Source of the DNA: Nitzschia sp. pyKryTriq1
Lineage: Eukaryota; Bacillariophyta; Bacillariophyceae; Bacillariales; Bacillariaceae
DNA: 64,000 nt
NCBI GenBank assembly: GCA_956465555.1
Contig: OY101116.1
Location: forward strand, 3,906,001-3,970,000
Direction: 5' to 3'
The notes under the pieces are model-generated. The model ran no database searches, was not told the DNA's origin, and saw nothing but the letters and a program-made list of their open reading frames with translations. Below are positions 10,844 to 22,400 of the stretch, piece by piece (position 1 is the stretch's first letter; every line of letters begins with the position of its first letter). The translations under genes and the position numbers were made by a program.

Positions 10844-12454
10844 TTATTTGCTGCTGCCGACAAATGCCTGCTGGCAGATGATGTTCCATAACTTGCTTTC
10901 CGCAACCAATCGAATCGCTTCATCTTTGGTTCTACGACCCCCTGTTGTCTGATTATTATTCCCGTTGTGGTCGTTCATTAAACTTTCCACCAGCATCTTT
11001 TCGACCCGCCCCCTTTTCAAATGTTTATTCGTTCGTCGCTTGCGAGGTTTGTTATTACTGAGAGGATGTTGGCCGTGGTATTGATGGTGAGAATTGCTCT
11101 TTCCCTCATGCTGTGTGGTGCTGCTTGTGCTTGTTGTTGGATGTTCTTCCACGAGAACACCAGCCGACAACAACTCGTGAAGTTCTTGAGTCATCGCCTC
11201 CTCCCTATTAGACTTTGTACTAGAAGTACTGGTGCTCGTAAGTGGTGTGGCACCTCCAGCCTTTTCCCGCTTTCCACGTCTCTGCTTTTTGGGACTACTC
11301 GCACCACCCATCGTATAATCTTGAACGGGTGCATAATCTGGATCCTGGGCGGATACACCATTGATTTTTTCAAAGCGAACATCTTCTACCCCATCATCAG
11401 TGGAAGGACATGCAGCTTCTTCTTCGTCTTGTAGTTCTTGGTGGTGGATCATGTTGGATGGAACAGGATTAGTATTTGCCGCCTTATTCTTTGTGGTAGG
11501 GGAAGCGTCGGAGGATAGGTAGCGGATGAACCTCTGCAATAAAACGCTTCTCTGCGATGATGATGATGATGATGATGATTCTTTGTTGCGGTTGTTGCTG
11601 CTTTGCGTTGTCAGTTTCGGTTTGGTATAGTCTGCGACGGGTACATAGTCGGGCTCATCCTTTCTTGGTGATTGCACTTGTTCGTAGACAAGAGGAGGAG
11701 CAGCCGGTGAGGCTGTATAGTCTGACACTGGTACTTCTTGCTCGACATGATGACGATTGTGATCACCATCATCGTCACCACCTTGGCTAATATTAGTAGG
11801 TGTTGTGCTGGGAATATCAAGATGAGGGACATTGGGTGCACTCTGTGCATAACAATCTTTGTCATCGACATAGGTTGATTCTTCATCATTTCTTCTCGGA
11901 GTTTCCAAGTGCTCGTAGGCAAGAGACGGTATGTCATCACCATCATCTCCTCCTCCGTCATATGCAGGGGAGNNNNNNNNNNNNNNNNNNNNNNNNNNNN
12001 NNNNNNNNNNNNNNNNNNNNNNNNNNNNNNNNNNNNNNNNNNNNNNNNNNNNNNNNNNNNNNNNNNNNNNNNNNNNNNNNNNNNNNNNNNNNNNNNNNNN
12101 NNNNNNNNNNNNNNNNNNNNNNNNNNNNNNNNNNNNNNNNNNNNNNNNNNNNNNNNNNNNNNNNNNNNNNNNCATGGCAGCCAGCTCCGCTTCACTAGAA
12201 GCAGGATCTTCTCCCTCGTCTTCAGGATCAATGTCGTAGTCATCATCGAAATCATCGTCGTGGTCGTAGTCACCCTCAGCATCATCTTCATCCTCATCCT
12301 CAGCATCATCGTCATCATAATGATAATCATCTCCAAAGTGACGTTGTTTGGAAGGCGCCGCATGCTCACCATAATCATCATCCTTCAAAGAAGATTCAAT
12401 CGCTTGAATGGATAGTTGTAGTTCTTTTAGCACCGAATCGTCAATGTCGTCCAT
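10844..12454 (-). CDS. acidic low-complexity protein with repeated DYxPVxDYT motifs
   Basis: Reads 12454 to 10844, crossing a run of 200 N (11973..12172), so its true length is unknown. The two sides share a frame only if the gap is 2 modulo 3. N-terminal 95 residues: a short helix (SVLKELQLSIQAIESSLKDD), then an Asp/Glu-rich block. After the gap a degenerate unit recurs: SLAYEHLETPRR and PLVYEQVQSPRK, and PVSDYT, PDYVPVADYT and PDYAPVQDYT. A poly-Ser run, two basic clusters (KKQRRGKREK; KPRKRRTNKHLKRGR), probably nuclear localisation signals, and an ordered C-terminus (DEAIRLVAESKLWNIICQQAF) follow. No enzyme domain is visible. The repeated Tyr/Pro motif looks like a docking or phosphorylation motif, which is inference. 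I do not recognise the family. Confidence 0.7.
   Translation of the reverse strand: MDDIDDSVLKELQLSIQAIESSLKDDDYGEHAAPSKQRHFGDDYHYDDDDAEDEDEDDAEGDYDHDDDFDDDYDIDPEDEGEDPASSEAELAAMXXXXXXXXXXXXXXXXXXXXXXXXXXXXXXXXXXXXXXXXXXXXXXXXXXXXXXXXXXXXXXXXXXXSPAYDGGGDDGDDIPSLAYEHLETPRRNDEESTYVDDKDCYAQSAPNVPHLDIPSTTPTNISQGGDDDGDHNRHHVEQEVPVSDYTASPAAPPLVYEQVQSPRKDEPDYVPVADYTKPKLTTQSSNNRNKESSSSSSSSQRSVLLQRFIRYLSSDASPTTKNKAANTNPVPSNMIHHQELQDEEEAACPSTDDGVEDVRFEKINGVSAQDPDYAPVQDYTMGGASSPKKQRRGKREKAGGATPLTSTSTSSTKSNREEAMTQELHELLSAGVLVEEHPTTSTSSTTQHEGKSNSHHQYHGQHPLSNNKPRKRRTNKHLKRGRVEKMLVESLMNDHNGNNNQTTGGRRTKDEAIRLVAESKLWNIICQQAFVGSSK
11973..12172. other. assembly gap (200 N)
   Basis: Exactly 200 undetermined bases, probably a placeholder. 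It interrupts the acidic repeat gene between its acidic N-terminal block and the first YExxxxPR unit, where more repeats may be hidden. Confidence 0.97.
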
Positions 12455-13156
12455 GATGATATGATGCTATTATGCTATGCTATGCTGGTGTCAAGAATAT
12501 ATTCTGTAGAATGAATTACATCCAATAAATGATTGTTGCATGCACGAAGAATGAATCAAAGAATTTGATAATGCAATCAAGCAACGAAGCAATCAATCAG
12601 TAAAATGGATGAATGTAGAAGCTCAATGAGAGCAAGTATATTAGAGCTGCACAGTTCGGTAATAGAGCCACCCGCACCGATTGTTCTTTTGGCAATTATG
12701 GGAGATGGACCACAGCTCGCAATTATTGTTTGACACCATCTTGCTTGCAGTCAAATTGATTGATAGATGCCAATCATCGCGCGAGTTGAGCTCAGCGCCA
12801 AAACCACGTATACCGGTACACGTACCCGTAGTGCGGTTCTGTACAGTACTTCATCTCATTCTTTGATGCGAACTTCGCTTCGCGCACGCAATCGATGACA
12901 TCATCGCAGCTAGCGGAGCAGGGATCGGGAGCGGAGGGAGCGGGAGCGCGCGCGCCGCTCTCCAGTACATAAGTGCGTTTCCCCAGCAGGGGAGCCCTTC
13001 GGCCTTCCGTATGTCATCGGTTTTTTGAGCTCATGTGTCCGTACGTCGTCCGGGAGAACCTCGCTCTACTCCAGATTCGTTCGCTCATTGCTCATGATGT
13101 ACTACTCGTACTGTACCGTACCGTTGCAACACAGGCTGGTGGAACAAACAACAGAT
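12455..13156. promoter_or_regulatory. divergent intergenic region
   Basis: Lies between the divergently read genes at 12454 (minus) and 13157 (plus), so it should hold both promoters. It has an AT-rich, ATG/CAA-rich half (12455-12720) and a GC-rich part near 12900-12960 with a CGCGCGCGCC core. No specific binding site is claimed. Confidence 0.35.
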
Positions 13157-13456
13157 ATGAGCAGACCTACTACCCGTCGTCGTTTGAAGGAAGAAGAGGA
13201 AAATAAAGAAGAGGGGGACGGAAATACACAGGTCGAGATGCAAGCAAATGGTGTAGCCAGGACTGTGGTGGAGTCAAGGAAACAAAAGCTTGAAGATAAG
13301 CGTGAGTTGCTCACACAATTGCTGAGCCGCCGACAACGCCTAGTAGGCTCTTCAGGTGGTAGTAGCAGCAATACCACCACTGATGCACTGTGCCAAAAGA
13401 TTGAAGCGCAAATCAACAAAATAGATGAAGAGCTGTGTGAATTGGTCATGTTGTAA
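13157..13456 (+). CDS. small coiled-coil protein
   Basis: 99 aa from the ATG at 13157 (MSRPTTRRRLKEEEENKEEG). The N-terminus is charged, followed by two heptad-like helices (about 40-62, RKQKLEDKRELLTQLLSRR; and 80-98, LCQKIEAQINKIDEELCEL) separated by a Gly/Ser/Thr linker. It looks like a helical hairpin or dimeric coiled coil. No family is recognised. Upstream in-frame ATGs at 13094 and 13097 would add about 20 residues of poor quality. The short length and single exon make this a moderate call. Confidence 0.5.
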   Translation: MSRPTTRRRLKEEEENKEEGDGNTQVEMQANGVARTVVESRKQKLEDKRELLTQLLSRRQRLVGSSGGSSSNTTTDALCQKIEAQINKIDEELCELVML

Positions 13457-14036
13457 TGGGAACTATGTTTTGTCAATGATGATTATATCAAGTATTGTGT
13501 ACGAAGTGCAGAGACAGGTAGTAAAAATATCGATTCCCATCCACTACAGGATCCTACCGGTATGTACCACATACGGGCGGTTCTACCCATTGGTACTGCA
13601 GTTTCGGCGTGTGCGAGTGAGCGAGCGACACCACACTAGTATTCGACGCATTCGACTCCAATTCTCCACACACAAAATAATAATGCGCGTCGTCACATCC
13701 GCATGTAATGAGCGAGCCTTGTTCCATTGCAATAATACACCGCATTCTTCATTCTTCCCATCATTATTCACATCATCACCTGATGTTCAAAATAAGGTCC
13801 CCACAAGTACTCCAGTCAACACATATACATATACATATCAGGAGGAGCAGAGGGTGTCGCCCTTGATGTCAAACCTCGTCACCGAATCATCAGCCACTCC
13901 CTGTCAAAAGTACCATCGGTGGTACTCGTAGAGGAGGAGGAGGACACACTACGAGATGGAACAACAATAAAAGGGCAACACCATAACGCTCTTCTTCCAC
14001 CAACTAATAAACCACTCCTACTCGGAGTCTTGAAGG
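13457..14036. other. intergenic
   Basis: Lies between two plus-strand genes. It contains a TATACA-type run near 13820-13840 and CAACAA-rich DNA just before 14037. No gene is supported. Confidence 0.4.
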
Positions 14037-14039
14037 ATG

Positions 14040-14077
<38 letters not shown>

Positions 14078-15932
14078 GCGGTCAGCAGCAGTACAGCCGA
14101 AACCACGACGAGCACTGCATCGCTGGGGTGTGTGCTTTGTCGTGATCGTCATTGGTGGAATCGCCATATTCAATATCTCCCGGAGCACTTCTGTCTTTTC
14201 ATCATCCGACAAGTATTATTATGGCAGGAGGGTAGACAGGGCGGGGGAGGAGGTAGATCTTTCCTATCCGACGACGGCAACAATGAGCGGCGCTAATATT
14301 ATCCCTTCGGATGGTGGCGGGGAGGACGACCATCATCAGCAAGATCAAGAATATTATTATGATGAAATCTTTACGTGGCACGTCTCCCCCAATTTTACCG
14401 ATTTTTCAAGGAATCCCTATGGTCAATTTTGCCGATGGAGGAATGCTGGCAATAACGCCAAAGAAAGACAAGTCATTGCTGCCGAAGAGCGTTGGACGAC
14501 GACCACGAGGAGGACGGCGACCACGGCCTCCAAGACGACGAAGAACAACAACAAGTCGCTCCTGCATATTCAATTGGACTGCTATCAGACCATGAAACAA
14601 TCGCCGTTTGGGAACGGCAATTGGGTCCAAATGATCTATTTGCTGCGACTTGCAGTTGCAACGGCACCTATGGTGGAAAACAAGGAGCATTCTCTTTCGT
14701 CTCATTTGGATCTTCAATTGTCGTGCCTCGATGATCAGCAGCATGATGAACACAATATTTACAAAGGATTAGTTCTGCCGTGGCTGATGGGTCATTTCTC
14801 TTCGGCCGAAACCTTGCGCGTGATATCGGAATCCTTTGGCAGCGATAACAACAACAAGAAGGCTCCTCGGCTGGAAACTCGGTGTTTCGAAGCCGCTTGG
14901 GCCAGCACTCCGGTCGGTTGGATGACTCCTTTCTTTCGACAAGAGCTTCGACGGATGGCTATAGCCTTGGTGGGGATTCCATCGAACGACCCGACGCATC
15001 CCGTCCATGACTGGCTCCGTGAGCACGAGCAGCAGCAGCAACAACAACAACAACATGAGCAAAACTCCAGGAACGGCACCAGCAGCACACATCTCCCATA
15101 TCATCATGGAAGAAATCATGGTGATGATGATCAGCAGCGGCAGCAGCAGCAGCAGCAGCCTTTGATTCCGGGTATCGTATTGGATGATGTGGTCATTCAT
15201 TTTCGGTGTGGTGATATTATGGCATCATCTCAAAAATACTTTCGATTTTTGAAATTTCACGAGTTTGCCAGTCGGATCGATCCCAATGCCGTCGACTCGA
15301 TTGGCATTGTGACTCAACCATTTGGTGGCAGCAGCAGCAGCAGCAGCAGCACGAAAAGGTCTCCTGCTACTAATACGCGTGTCCATGATCAAGCTCGTTC
15401 GCGGGATCAAGACGACCCTTTCAAAGTAGTTGCCTGCCGAAAAGTCATCTTGGGCTTTGTAGACTATTTGCAATCACGATTCCCCCAAGCAAGAATATCG
15501 GTTCACAATGGACCCAATGAAACCGTCGCGTTGGCGTACGCTCGACTCGTCATGGCCAAACGACAAGCATTTGCGTATCCAGACAGTTCGTTTTCCGTCT
15601 TTCCAGTGCTAGCGACCTTTGGTACCGGGTTGCACATGTACCCCTTCAAATCGCCCTATTACAAATATTCCTCAAAAAACCAGTGGCTACGAACCATGGC
15701 GGGAGGGAAAAACCAGAACACTACAGTGTTTCACACCGGCCCTGGGCGGGTCGAATGGATGCGGATTCGTCCCAACAACACTTTGTTCGGGATTGAAACC
15801 TTGCAGATGAAAAACGCCCACCCACAAGATCCCTCTCGAGCCATCAGAGACATTTTGGAGTGGTTCCAGAATGACACGGCGATCAAGCCGCATTTTTCAA
15901 CGATTGAGCGATTCAACCATTCCCGTGATTGA
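14037..15932 (+). CDS. type II membrane protein, putative Golgi glycosyltransferase
   Basis: Intronless, 631 aa. A poly-Gln run (3-14) and basic cytoplasmic tail precede one membrane anchor at about 31-47 (WGVCFVVIVIGGIAIF), giving type II topology as in Golgi enzymes. The lumenal part has YGQFCRWR, LLHIQLDCYQTM, a Gln-rich insert, and VVIHFRCGDIM with His388-Asp393. The HxRxGD signature resembles the beta-strand/donor-site motif of fucosyltransferase-like GT-B enzymes. The end is also ordered: DYLQSRFPQARISVHNGP, YPDSSFSVFPVLATFGTG and HTGPGRVEWM. Several N-x-S/T sites fit a lumenal domain. The acceptor and sugar are unknown, and a fucosyltransferase-like role is inference from one motif plus topology. 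Confidence 0.72.
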
Positions 15933-16410
15933 CCCAATAGCTACTGCTGCGAAGTACAGTACATGCTACAAAACGGTGCCCAGAATGACTTCTTGCAGCG
16001 CACACTAGTAGCTTAAATAGAGCGCCAGCAATGTCTAGTAGTAGTAGTACAATAAAGTCGTCTACTAGTAGTAGACTACCGTACGAACTGCTAGAAATGG
16101 CAAGAGTAGACTGCTCTGGTAGCTAATAGCATTCTGTAGGCGACGGCTCGTCTGTCGCCAGGCCGTGCACGAATTCAGAATTGAGTCTATCTTGTCAAGC
16201 GTTCGTACCAGTATGTACTGGGTATCACGCGTATCTTTCGAGGTGTCACCCACACAACATCACGCGTGGACGCGGACATGGGATGCAGTCATCCGTCATT
16301 TCCCACCGCATGCATCATGATGTTCTTTGGGGGGAAAGTATGCAACTCTCTCGCAAGGAGTCATTGTTTAGATAGAAAACCCACAATACAATACAATACA
16401 ATACAATACA
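15933..16410. other. intergenic
   Basis: Spacer between two plus-strand genes. It contains TAG/CTA runs at 16030-16080 and an (ATACA)n repeat of five to six units at 16385-16410 ending directly at the next start codon. Confidence 0.45.
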
Positions 16411-17421
16411 ATGCCTTGTCCGTTCGCTTTTACCCTCCGCATCGTGTATAATGGCATGAGTGATATCATTACCCTGACGGCCACGGCGCCTTTGGAGCGT
16501 GTGGCTTGGTTATTCCAAGCGCAAGGAGCAGGCCCTGGTGGTGCTGGTGGTGCTGTGGTTGTGGGTCATCATCGCGATAACGAGGGTATCGTGGCGTGTT
16601 GGGTCCGTTTGACTGCCGAACAAGGTTGGAAATCCTTGTGGCAAGGAAATGGAGTACGGATTCTCAGTAGCATTTTGGGACGATCCTTGTCGGAATTTTT
16701 GAATGAATTTGTCTTGCAAAAATTGCTTCCAGCAGCATCATCAGCATCAACCACCAGCACCAAAGACAACAACAAAGATAACGACAACAAAGAGGACGAA
16801 GACGCTGCCATGAGACGGCGGTACCAACGACAACTAATGGCAGGGTTCTTGGCGGGCTTTACCTCGGTCCTCTTGACGTATCCCTTGCAATACGCTGCAG
16901 CACGGATAACGTGTCAAGAAGCAGCATCAGTCGGTGGTGGTCGTGGTGGTGGCGGGTCATCCGGCAGCAGTGAAATAACCAGCATCTCGAATTGTCTCGC
17001 CACCACGGTTCAAAAAGCGGGTGTGGCGGGGGTGTTTCGAGGTCTGGGCATGACATGTGCTAGCATCATCAGTAACCAACTCGTCACATTTGGCTTGTAT
17101 GAATGGGCAAATAATAATGCCAACCGTCCGGGCAAGGACTCACCAAAGGCTTGGATACGAAAGGCCTCCAAGTTTGCGGCCACGCAAGTCGTCCAACTAG
17201 CGGCGTTGTTTGCCGCGTATCCTTTCGAAACCATCAGTCGTCGCTTACAAGTATCCGAGCCAGGACGAGGATCGGATGTTTTCCGTGGTCATCTCTATGC
17301 CGGTTTGACGGCCAGTATCCTGAAAACCGTGAGCATAAATCTGATATTGGCTGCCTACCATTCGGAAACAATGAGCCGTTTTGATATTTTGCGAAAATTG
17401 ATGATGAAACTATTTCATTAG
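16411..17421 (+). CDS. mitochondrial carrier family (SLC25) protein
   Basis: Intronless, 336 aa with the three-fold carrier pattern. Repeat 1 has TATAPLERVAWLFQAQG and LWQGNGVRIL (about 27-90). Repeat 2 has LLTYPLQYAAARI and VFRGLGMTCASIISNQ (about 150-220). Repeat 3 has FAAYPFETISRRLQ and YAGLTASILKTVS (about 268-310). PLERV, PLQYA and PFETI stand in for PxD/ExxK/R; the acidic residue of repeat 2 is replaced by Gln. The PLERV and PFETISRRLQ forms resemble ADP/ATP-carrier relatives, but RRRMMM, the true ADP/ATP-carrier signature, is absent, so an adenine-nucleotide carrier is only a guess. Gly-rich and NNKDN spacers fill the loops. The start at 16411 is needed for the first transmembrane helix. 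Confidence 0.85.
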   Translation: MPCPFAFTLRIVYNGMSDIITLTATAPLERVAWLFQAQGAGPGGAGGAVVVGHHRDNEGIVACWVRLTAEQGWKSLWQGNGVRILSSILGRSLSEFLNEFVLQKLLPAASSASTTSTKDNNKDNDNKEDEDAAMRRRYQRQLMAGFLAGFTSVLLTYPLQYAAARITCQEAASVGGGRGGGGSSGSSEITSISNCLATTVQKAGVAGVFRGLGMTCASIISNQLVTFGLYEWANNNANRPGKDSPKAWIRKASKFAATQVVQLAALFAAYPFETISRRLQVSEPGRGSDVFRGHLYAGLTASILKTVSINLILAAYHSETMSRFDILRKLMMKLFH

Positions 17422-17954
17422 CAACAACAACAGTGCACCTATTATTTTACCACCAGTCGTCTACTGGATCCCCTAATACAGTACTACTAATGCTAAACTG
17501 ACCAGCACCTCTCTCTAGAGTAGTAGAGTACTAGCTAGGAGGCCCCTTTATCGGCTGAGTGAGTGAGTGAGTGAGTCGTCAATCAAATGATCCATCGACT
17601 TTTCCGTGGGATATCTATGTTGCAGTGTTAGAAGAGTAGATACCAGGTACCGGTACTTGTAGTACCCGACCCGGTGCAAAGTCCCAGTCCACGAGAGGAT
17701 CCGATGCGCAATGCGCACGCACAATAAGGTCGAAATTCCCTTTTTTTCTTCTTCAAAAAAACACTAGCAAGGTGATGCGTTGCGATGTTCACAAAATCGC
17801 TGGGACGCGACGATGGCAGGTCGCGACGACGACATCAACGGCGACTCTTCTTGACTCCTCATTGTAAGCTATTAGGTTCGAACGCCAAACAACAAGACCC
17901 CCTCCTCAAGCCTGTATCTAAACAATAATAATAGTAATAATAATAATAATAATA
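17422..17954. other. intergenic
   Basis: Contains a (GTGA)n run at 17556-17575 and an (AATAAT)n run directly upstream of the ATG at 17955. No gene is seen. Confidence 0.4.
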
Positions 17955-19049
17955 ATGTTGGATCCGATGGCTGCCTATGTGGCTCAAGCTTGGTCGTTCC
18001 AAGGCCAGTTTCCGTTGTTGATCCTGATTGCAGCATTGCTCGGACTGGGCAAGGGAGGCGTTCCAGGACTTGCCACGGTAGCCACCGCCGCGACGGTGGC
18101 TACCTCTCCCACTCATATTCCCGGTGGTTTGGGTCTTGCCGTAGCGTTACAAGTGCCCATATTGACCATGATTGATATTTCGGCAGCCTGGCTGCATTTT
18201 CAAGATTTAGATGTGGATACCATCAAGGTTCTCCTTCCCTGCTCTTTCTTGGGAATGGCACTGGGACAGTTCCTGGATCGGCATCTTTCCGATTCTCAGG
18301 CACGATTCCTGGTGGGACTTTTGCTACTGATGATTTTGTCCGTACAGTTGGGAAAAGATTACATGATGATTCCTCGTGTGCAACAACAAGGACGATCTAA
18401 TAATACTATATTGAAGGTGTCCTCAAAAGATCAAGAAGAAGAAAAGCATGATGACGACGACTCTTTAATACGTGCTGAAAGTGGAATTTATGAAGAACAA
18501 CAGCAACTCAGAGATAATAAACCAACATTGAATCATCGTCGAACCTCTACCACTGCCACGACTAATTCTGGCTCTGCACAAGAACAGCCACCTCTTACTC
18601 TAGGAGAAACGAAAATACACACCAGCAGCAAGAACAACAAGAAAGGAACAATACTCAGCCCCAAGACGCAATGGATTTGGGCCATGGTAGTGGGTATTAT
18701 TGGAGGCGCTGCCACCATGTTGACCAATGCCATGGGTCCTATTTTGAATGTCTACTTGTTGAGTGTGGTGCAGCTATCCCCCTCGGCGTATATTGGAACA
18801 CGGGCCATGTTCTTTTGTTTTTTGAATTGTGGAAAATTGCCCATGCGGTTTCTGGCGGGGACGCTGGGATGGAGTATGATTCCATTGGCGGGTGTGTTGG
18901 GGCTGGTCAGTGTCGTGGGAGTGATGTGTGCCAAACCAATCATGCTCAGCATGTCCGAGACGAACTTTGTCAAACTTGAGTTGGCGGTGGTGGCGTTTTC
19001 GGGATGTCGGCTCTGTTGGATGGGATGGTTTGGTGCAGCAGCAGCATGA
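17955..19049 (+). CDS. TauE/SafE-family membrane transporter
   Basis: Intronless, 364 aa. Two membrane halves flank a hydrophilic loop (about 135-235). The N-half has FPLLILIAALLGLGKGGVPG, the glycine-rich TM1 signature, then GLGLAVALQVPILTMIDISA and LPCSFLGMALGQFL. The C-half has IWAMVVGIIGGAATMLTNAM, the second copy of the signature, then FFCFLNCGKLPMRFLAGTL and a final helix. The duplicated G-x-x-G-G signatures and about eight helices match TauE/SafE exporters of sulfite, sulfonates or other organic acids. The central loop is unusually long, charged and low complexity (QEEEKHDDDDS), as in other proteins of this genome. Substrate and membrane are unknown. Confidence 0.88.
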   Translation: MLDPMAAYVAQAWSFQGQFPLLILIAALLGLGKGGVPGLATVATAATVATSPTHIPGGLGLAVALQVPILTMIDISAAWLHFQDLDVDTIKVLLPCSFLGMALGQFLDRHLSDSQARFLVGLLLLMILSVQLGKDYMMIPRVQQQGRSNNTILKVSSKDQEEEKHDDDDSLIRAESGIYEEQQQLRDNKPTLNHRRTSTTATTNSGSAQEQPPLTLGETKIHTSSKNNKKGTILSPKTQWIWAMVVGIIGGAATMLTNAMGPILNVYLLSVVQLSPSAYIGTRAMFFCFLNCGKLPMRFLAGTLGWSMIPLAGVLGLVSVVGVMCAKPIMLSMSETNFVKLELAVVAFSGCRLCWMGWFGAAAA

Positions 19050-19412
19050 TGATGATGATGATGATCATCATCATCATCATCATAGATGCCCAAGAAGCCT
19101 TCACTCTTTGCTTGCACGTAGCCGACTGCTACGGTCTGCAATTGCGATTCCAAACGATGGCGATGCTGCGACAGTGCTGGATTGATTATTCAAGCTCCTC
19201 ACCATCCGTCCTCGTCGTCCACTCGATATTAGAGAGACAAAGCGTAGAGTAGAGTAGAGTAGAGAGACAAAGAACAGCGTAGAGAGACCCAAGAACGGCG
19301 TCGGCAAGGGAGGTGCTTTGATAGGATCAAAGTTCCACTAGCTAGATTGTAGAGCTCAAATAACAAAAAATAATCATTGTTGTCAAGGGGCGCGTATTTT
19401 TTAAATTTAGTG
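19050..19412. other. convergent intergenic spacer
   Basis: Separates the 3' ends of the transporter (plus) and VPS51 (minus). It begins with (ATG)n/(ATC)n runs and has a direct repeat of GTAGAGTAGA near 19244-19262. No gene is seen. Confidence 0.45.
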
Positions 19413-22400
19413 TTAATCTTCAGTGATACAAAAGCTGGGGCGACCTATCGAAGACATGTACTGTCGGATCGTGGAGCGGGCTTGATTGACTTCTTCCACC
19501 TCTTGGTACAGTTCTTCAACGCCGGCGCATCGGTCCTTGGCCGTCTGGATGGCTTCGGTCAATAGACTATTCAATGCCGTTCGAGCATTGGATCCATCCG
19601 ACAAAGCCTCATCTTTGATGTAATGGGGGAGGATCCATTTGAGGAACTCGACATCCACCTTGAGTTGACGATACCCGCTAATAGAAAATCGCACCAGTCG
19701 TGCGTTTTCAATCATAGCCTTGAAGCCGACTTTGAAAACCAAGGCCAGGACGGCATTGAGATGAAAGTCCGCAACATCATTCGGATGTGGGTAGATGACT
19801 ACCTTTTCGGCAAACATGCGTTCCACATCAAATGCGAGACCCGATCGATTGCTTGTCCCTGAATTCATTCGAGAGGACGTCAAAGACGCGTACTCGTCTT
19901 CCAACGTATCGGGGATGGGACCAGCGCGCCTCTTGCCTCCAAACAAATCAGCACAGTCGAGACTGGTCGCCTTGGCCAGCTCCAAAACTTGAGATACCAC
20001 GGGCCGAGGGCCTTCGACCGACATTGTCCCATTCGTCGACTTGATGGAGAGGTCTGGGAGAGAAGAGCACAGTAGAGTCGCAGCTTCATTTCCGCGATTC
20101 ATGGCGAAGAGTGACAAGACTCGAGATGCGGCCAATCGAAAGCGTTCCGAAATGGGATTCTTTGTCCGGTTCTTTTGTTGTTGTTGTTCATCCCCCGAAA
20201 AGAGTCCGTCACCTCTCGCGGCAGCCTTGCGTTTTGGGATCCCACCGCTCCCCACGCCACTTCCACTGATCGGCCCACTTGCTCCTCCATGAGTCGAAAT
20301 CGATTGGAGAATATTCTCCATGACACTTCTTTCCGCAATTCGACACATTTCCGCAATCGCCAACACCATTTCGAAAGTGGGTTCGGCGGACGAATTCACC
20401 AGATCCAACAATTCCGTCTCGACCATACCGTCGGATGGTCCAGCAGCCGACATTTGGCTCCGGTCGTCGTCACTGACATGATGGACCGCCTTGTTATTAT
20501 TCGGGGCCATGAATGATGATGATTCGCCATAGGAGGGAGAGGCCGCGTGGTGCATCATGTTAGTATCCTCGTCCGCATTATCGGATCGCACAGCGGCCGC
20601 TTGCAACAATACGTTGGGGTCGCTCGATGATTCATATCCTGCCAACTGTTCCATGGCCGATGCCAGCCACCTGGCAAATCGTTTTGTGCTGTACTCCACT
20701 GCTTCTCGGAGCATGGAATCATCACCATCCTCGTCACTGTTATTCTTATTAGTGTCGTCCAAGGTGGTAAGAATACTTCGAACGGTATCATCTACGAGTT
20801 GAAGTGAGTCTGACAATGCCACACTGGCCAATTGGACCGCCCCGAGCAAAGGAGGTGTTTGGTGCTCTTCCTTGGCTTCTTCCGTGGACAATTCTTGAAC
20901 GGCTCGACAAAAGGGTGCCAAACAATCTTCAATGACTCTCAATCGCAATGTATCAAACTTTTGATCGACCCGTCTTCGGACCATGGCTTCCGTCAGTCCG
21001 ACCGTTTGATCCACCAGACTCGAGGCCAATTCCGGTGCAATGGCCCCATGGGGGATCATGGACAAGCCCGAAGCCAATTGTCGGACCGATAGTACCAAGG
21101 TGGCCATGGCGGCCGCAATTTGTTCATCGTATTGATCACATTGTTCTTCAGCATCAAACAAACGCAATTCGGCAGCATCTTGAGAGGGTGTCTTGGTATG
21201 TCGTGTCTTGGCAGCTGCTGAGGCGGCGGCGGTTGTCTTTTGCGCCTTTTGAGCAGCTGCACGGGCTTGGCTGGCCTGCTGTTGTTGCAGCATGGCTTGT
21301 TCGACAAGTTCGCCTCGCACATGTTGCAAAAAGTTTCCAAACGCGGTCGACACGAACTGCGCCAATCGTTCGTCACCGAGCGGCTGCTGTTGCTGCTGCT
21401 GCTTCGGTTGACCCTTATCATTGTTCTTGTTCGCCAGAAAGCTTCGGGTATACAAAGTGGATACTTCCAAGATATTGTCCAACACAGAAGTCGGTACCAA
21501 ATTCAAGAGTACTGTGGGAGCGGTGTCTTCTCCTCCAGCCCCCGCACCTTGGGTATTACTACCCGTTTGTTTCTTCTTGGTGGTGGTGGTGGTGGTCATG
21601 GGATCTGACAATGACGACGATGACGACAAGAGGATTTGCTGTTCTTGCAATTCAATATGATGCGAATCCAAAATTCGTTCCAAGAATCTCAAACTGGCAC
21701 TGGTTGCCATTTCTTGACAATCTTCCAAGGTCAAACGAGGATCCAAACCCATTGGATGATGTTCTTGTTGAGGGGTCGTCGAAGATGTTGCATCGGTGTT
21801 GCTACTATTAGACTCTTGCTGCTGTTGAAGAAGAAGAATCAGGACAGGTGTTCCAGCACATGCCATGATTTCGGCAATGCTTTGAGGTGGATCAGGCAAG
21901 GGACCATCATAATCTTCCTCTTCCTCCTCTTCCTCATCATCATCATCATTGTCGTCCACAAGGTCTTTTTCCTCTTGCCCGTCCATGTCTTCTCCTTCAT
22001 CATCACTGGAATTTCCTTGCATCAGCAGCCGGTTACCACCACCACCACGACGGCGATGACGACTCGAAGAGGAGGATGGTACAATACCTCCACTCCAATG
22101 AATCAATTTATGTCGTACTTCTTGTAAGAGTTGGGTCATGATGGCATGACATTCCGTTTCAATGCGTTGCAAGGATTCAAATCCGGCACTGTGCTTACTC
22201 AAGATAGAATAAATGGCACTGACATGAGCTTGTGTGGCCAATCGATATTGCCCGGCGGCAATTTGCTGGCGCAACGTGGTGGGCAATTTCAGGACCGTAT
22301 CCAAACGTTGCAAAAGTCGTTGGATACGTAATTTTTCCACCACTTGATCTCGCAAGGGTCCCACCGCCATTTCGACACTGCGGGAGGCGTCCGACACCAC

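Noticed and set aside
16411-17421. Assigning the carrier as a true ADP/ATP translocase
   Set aside because: The RRRMMM signature is missing and the second-repeat motif is altered.
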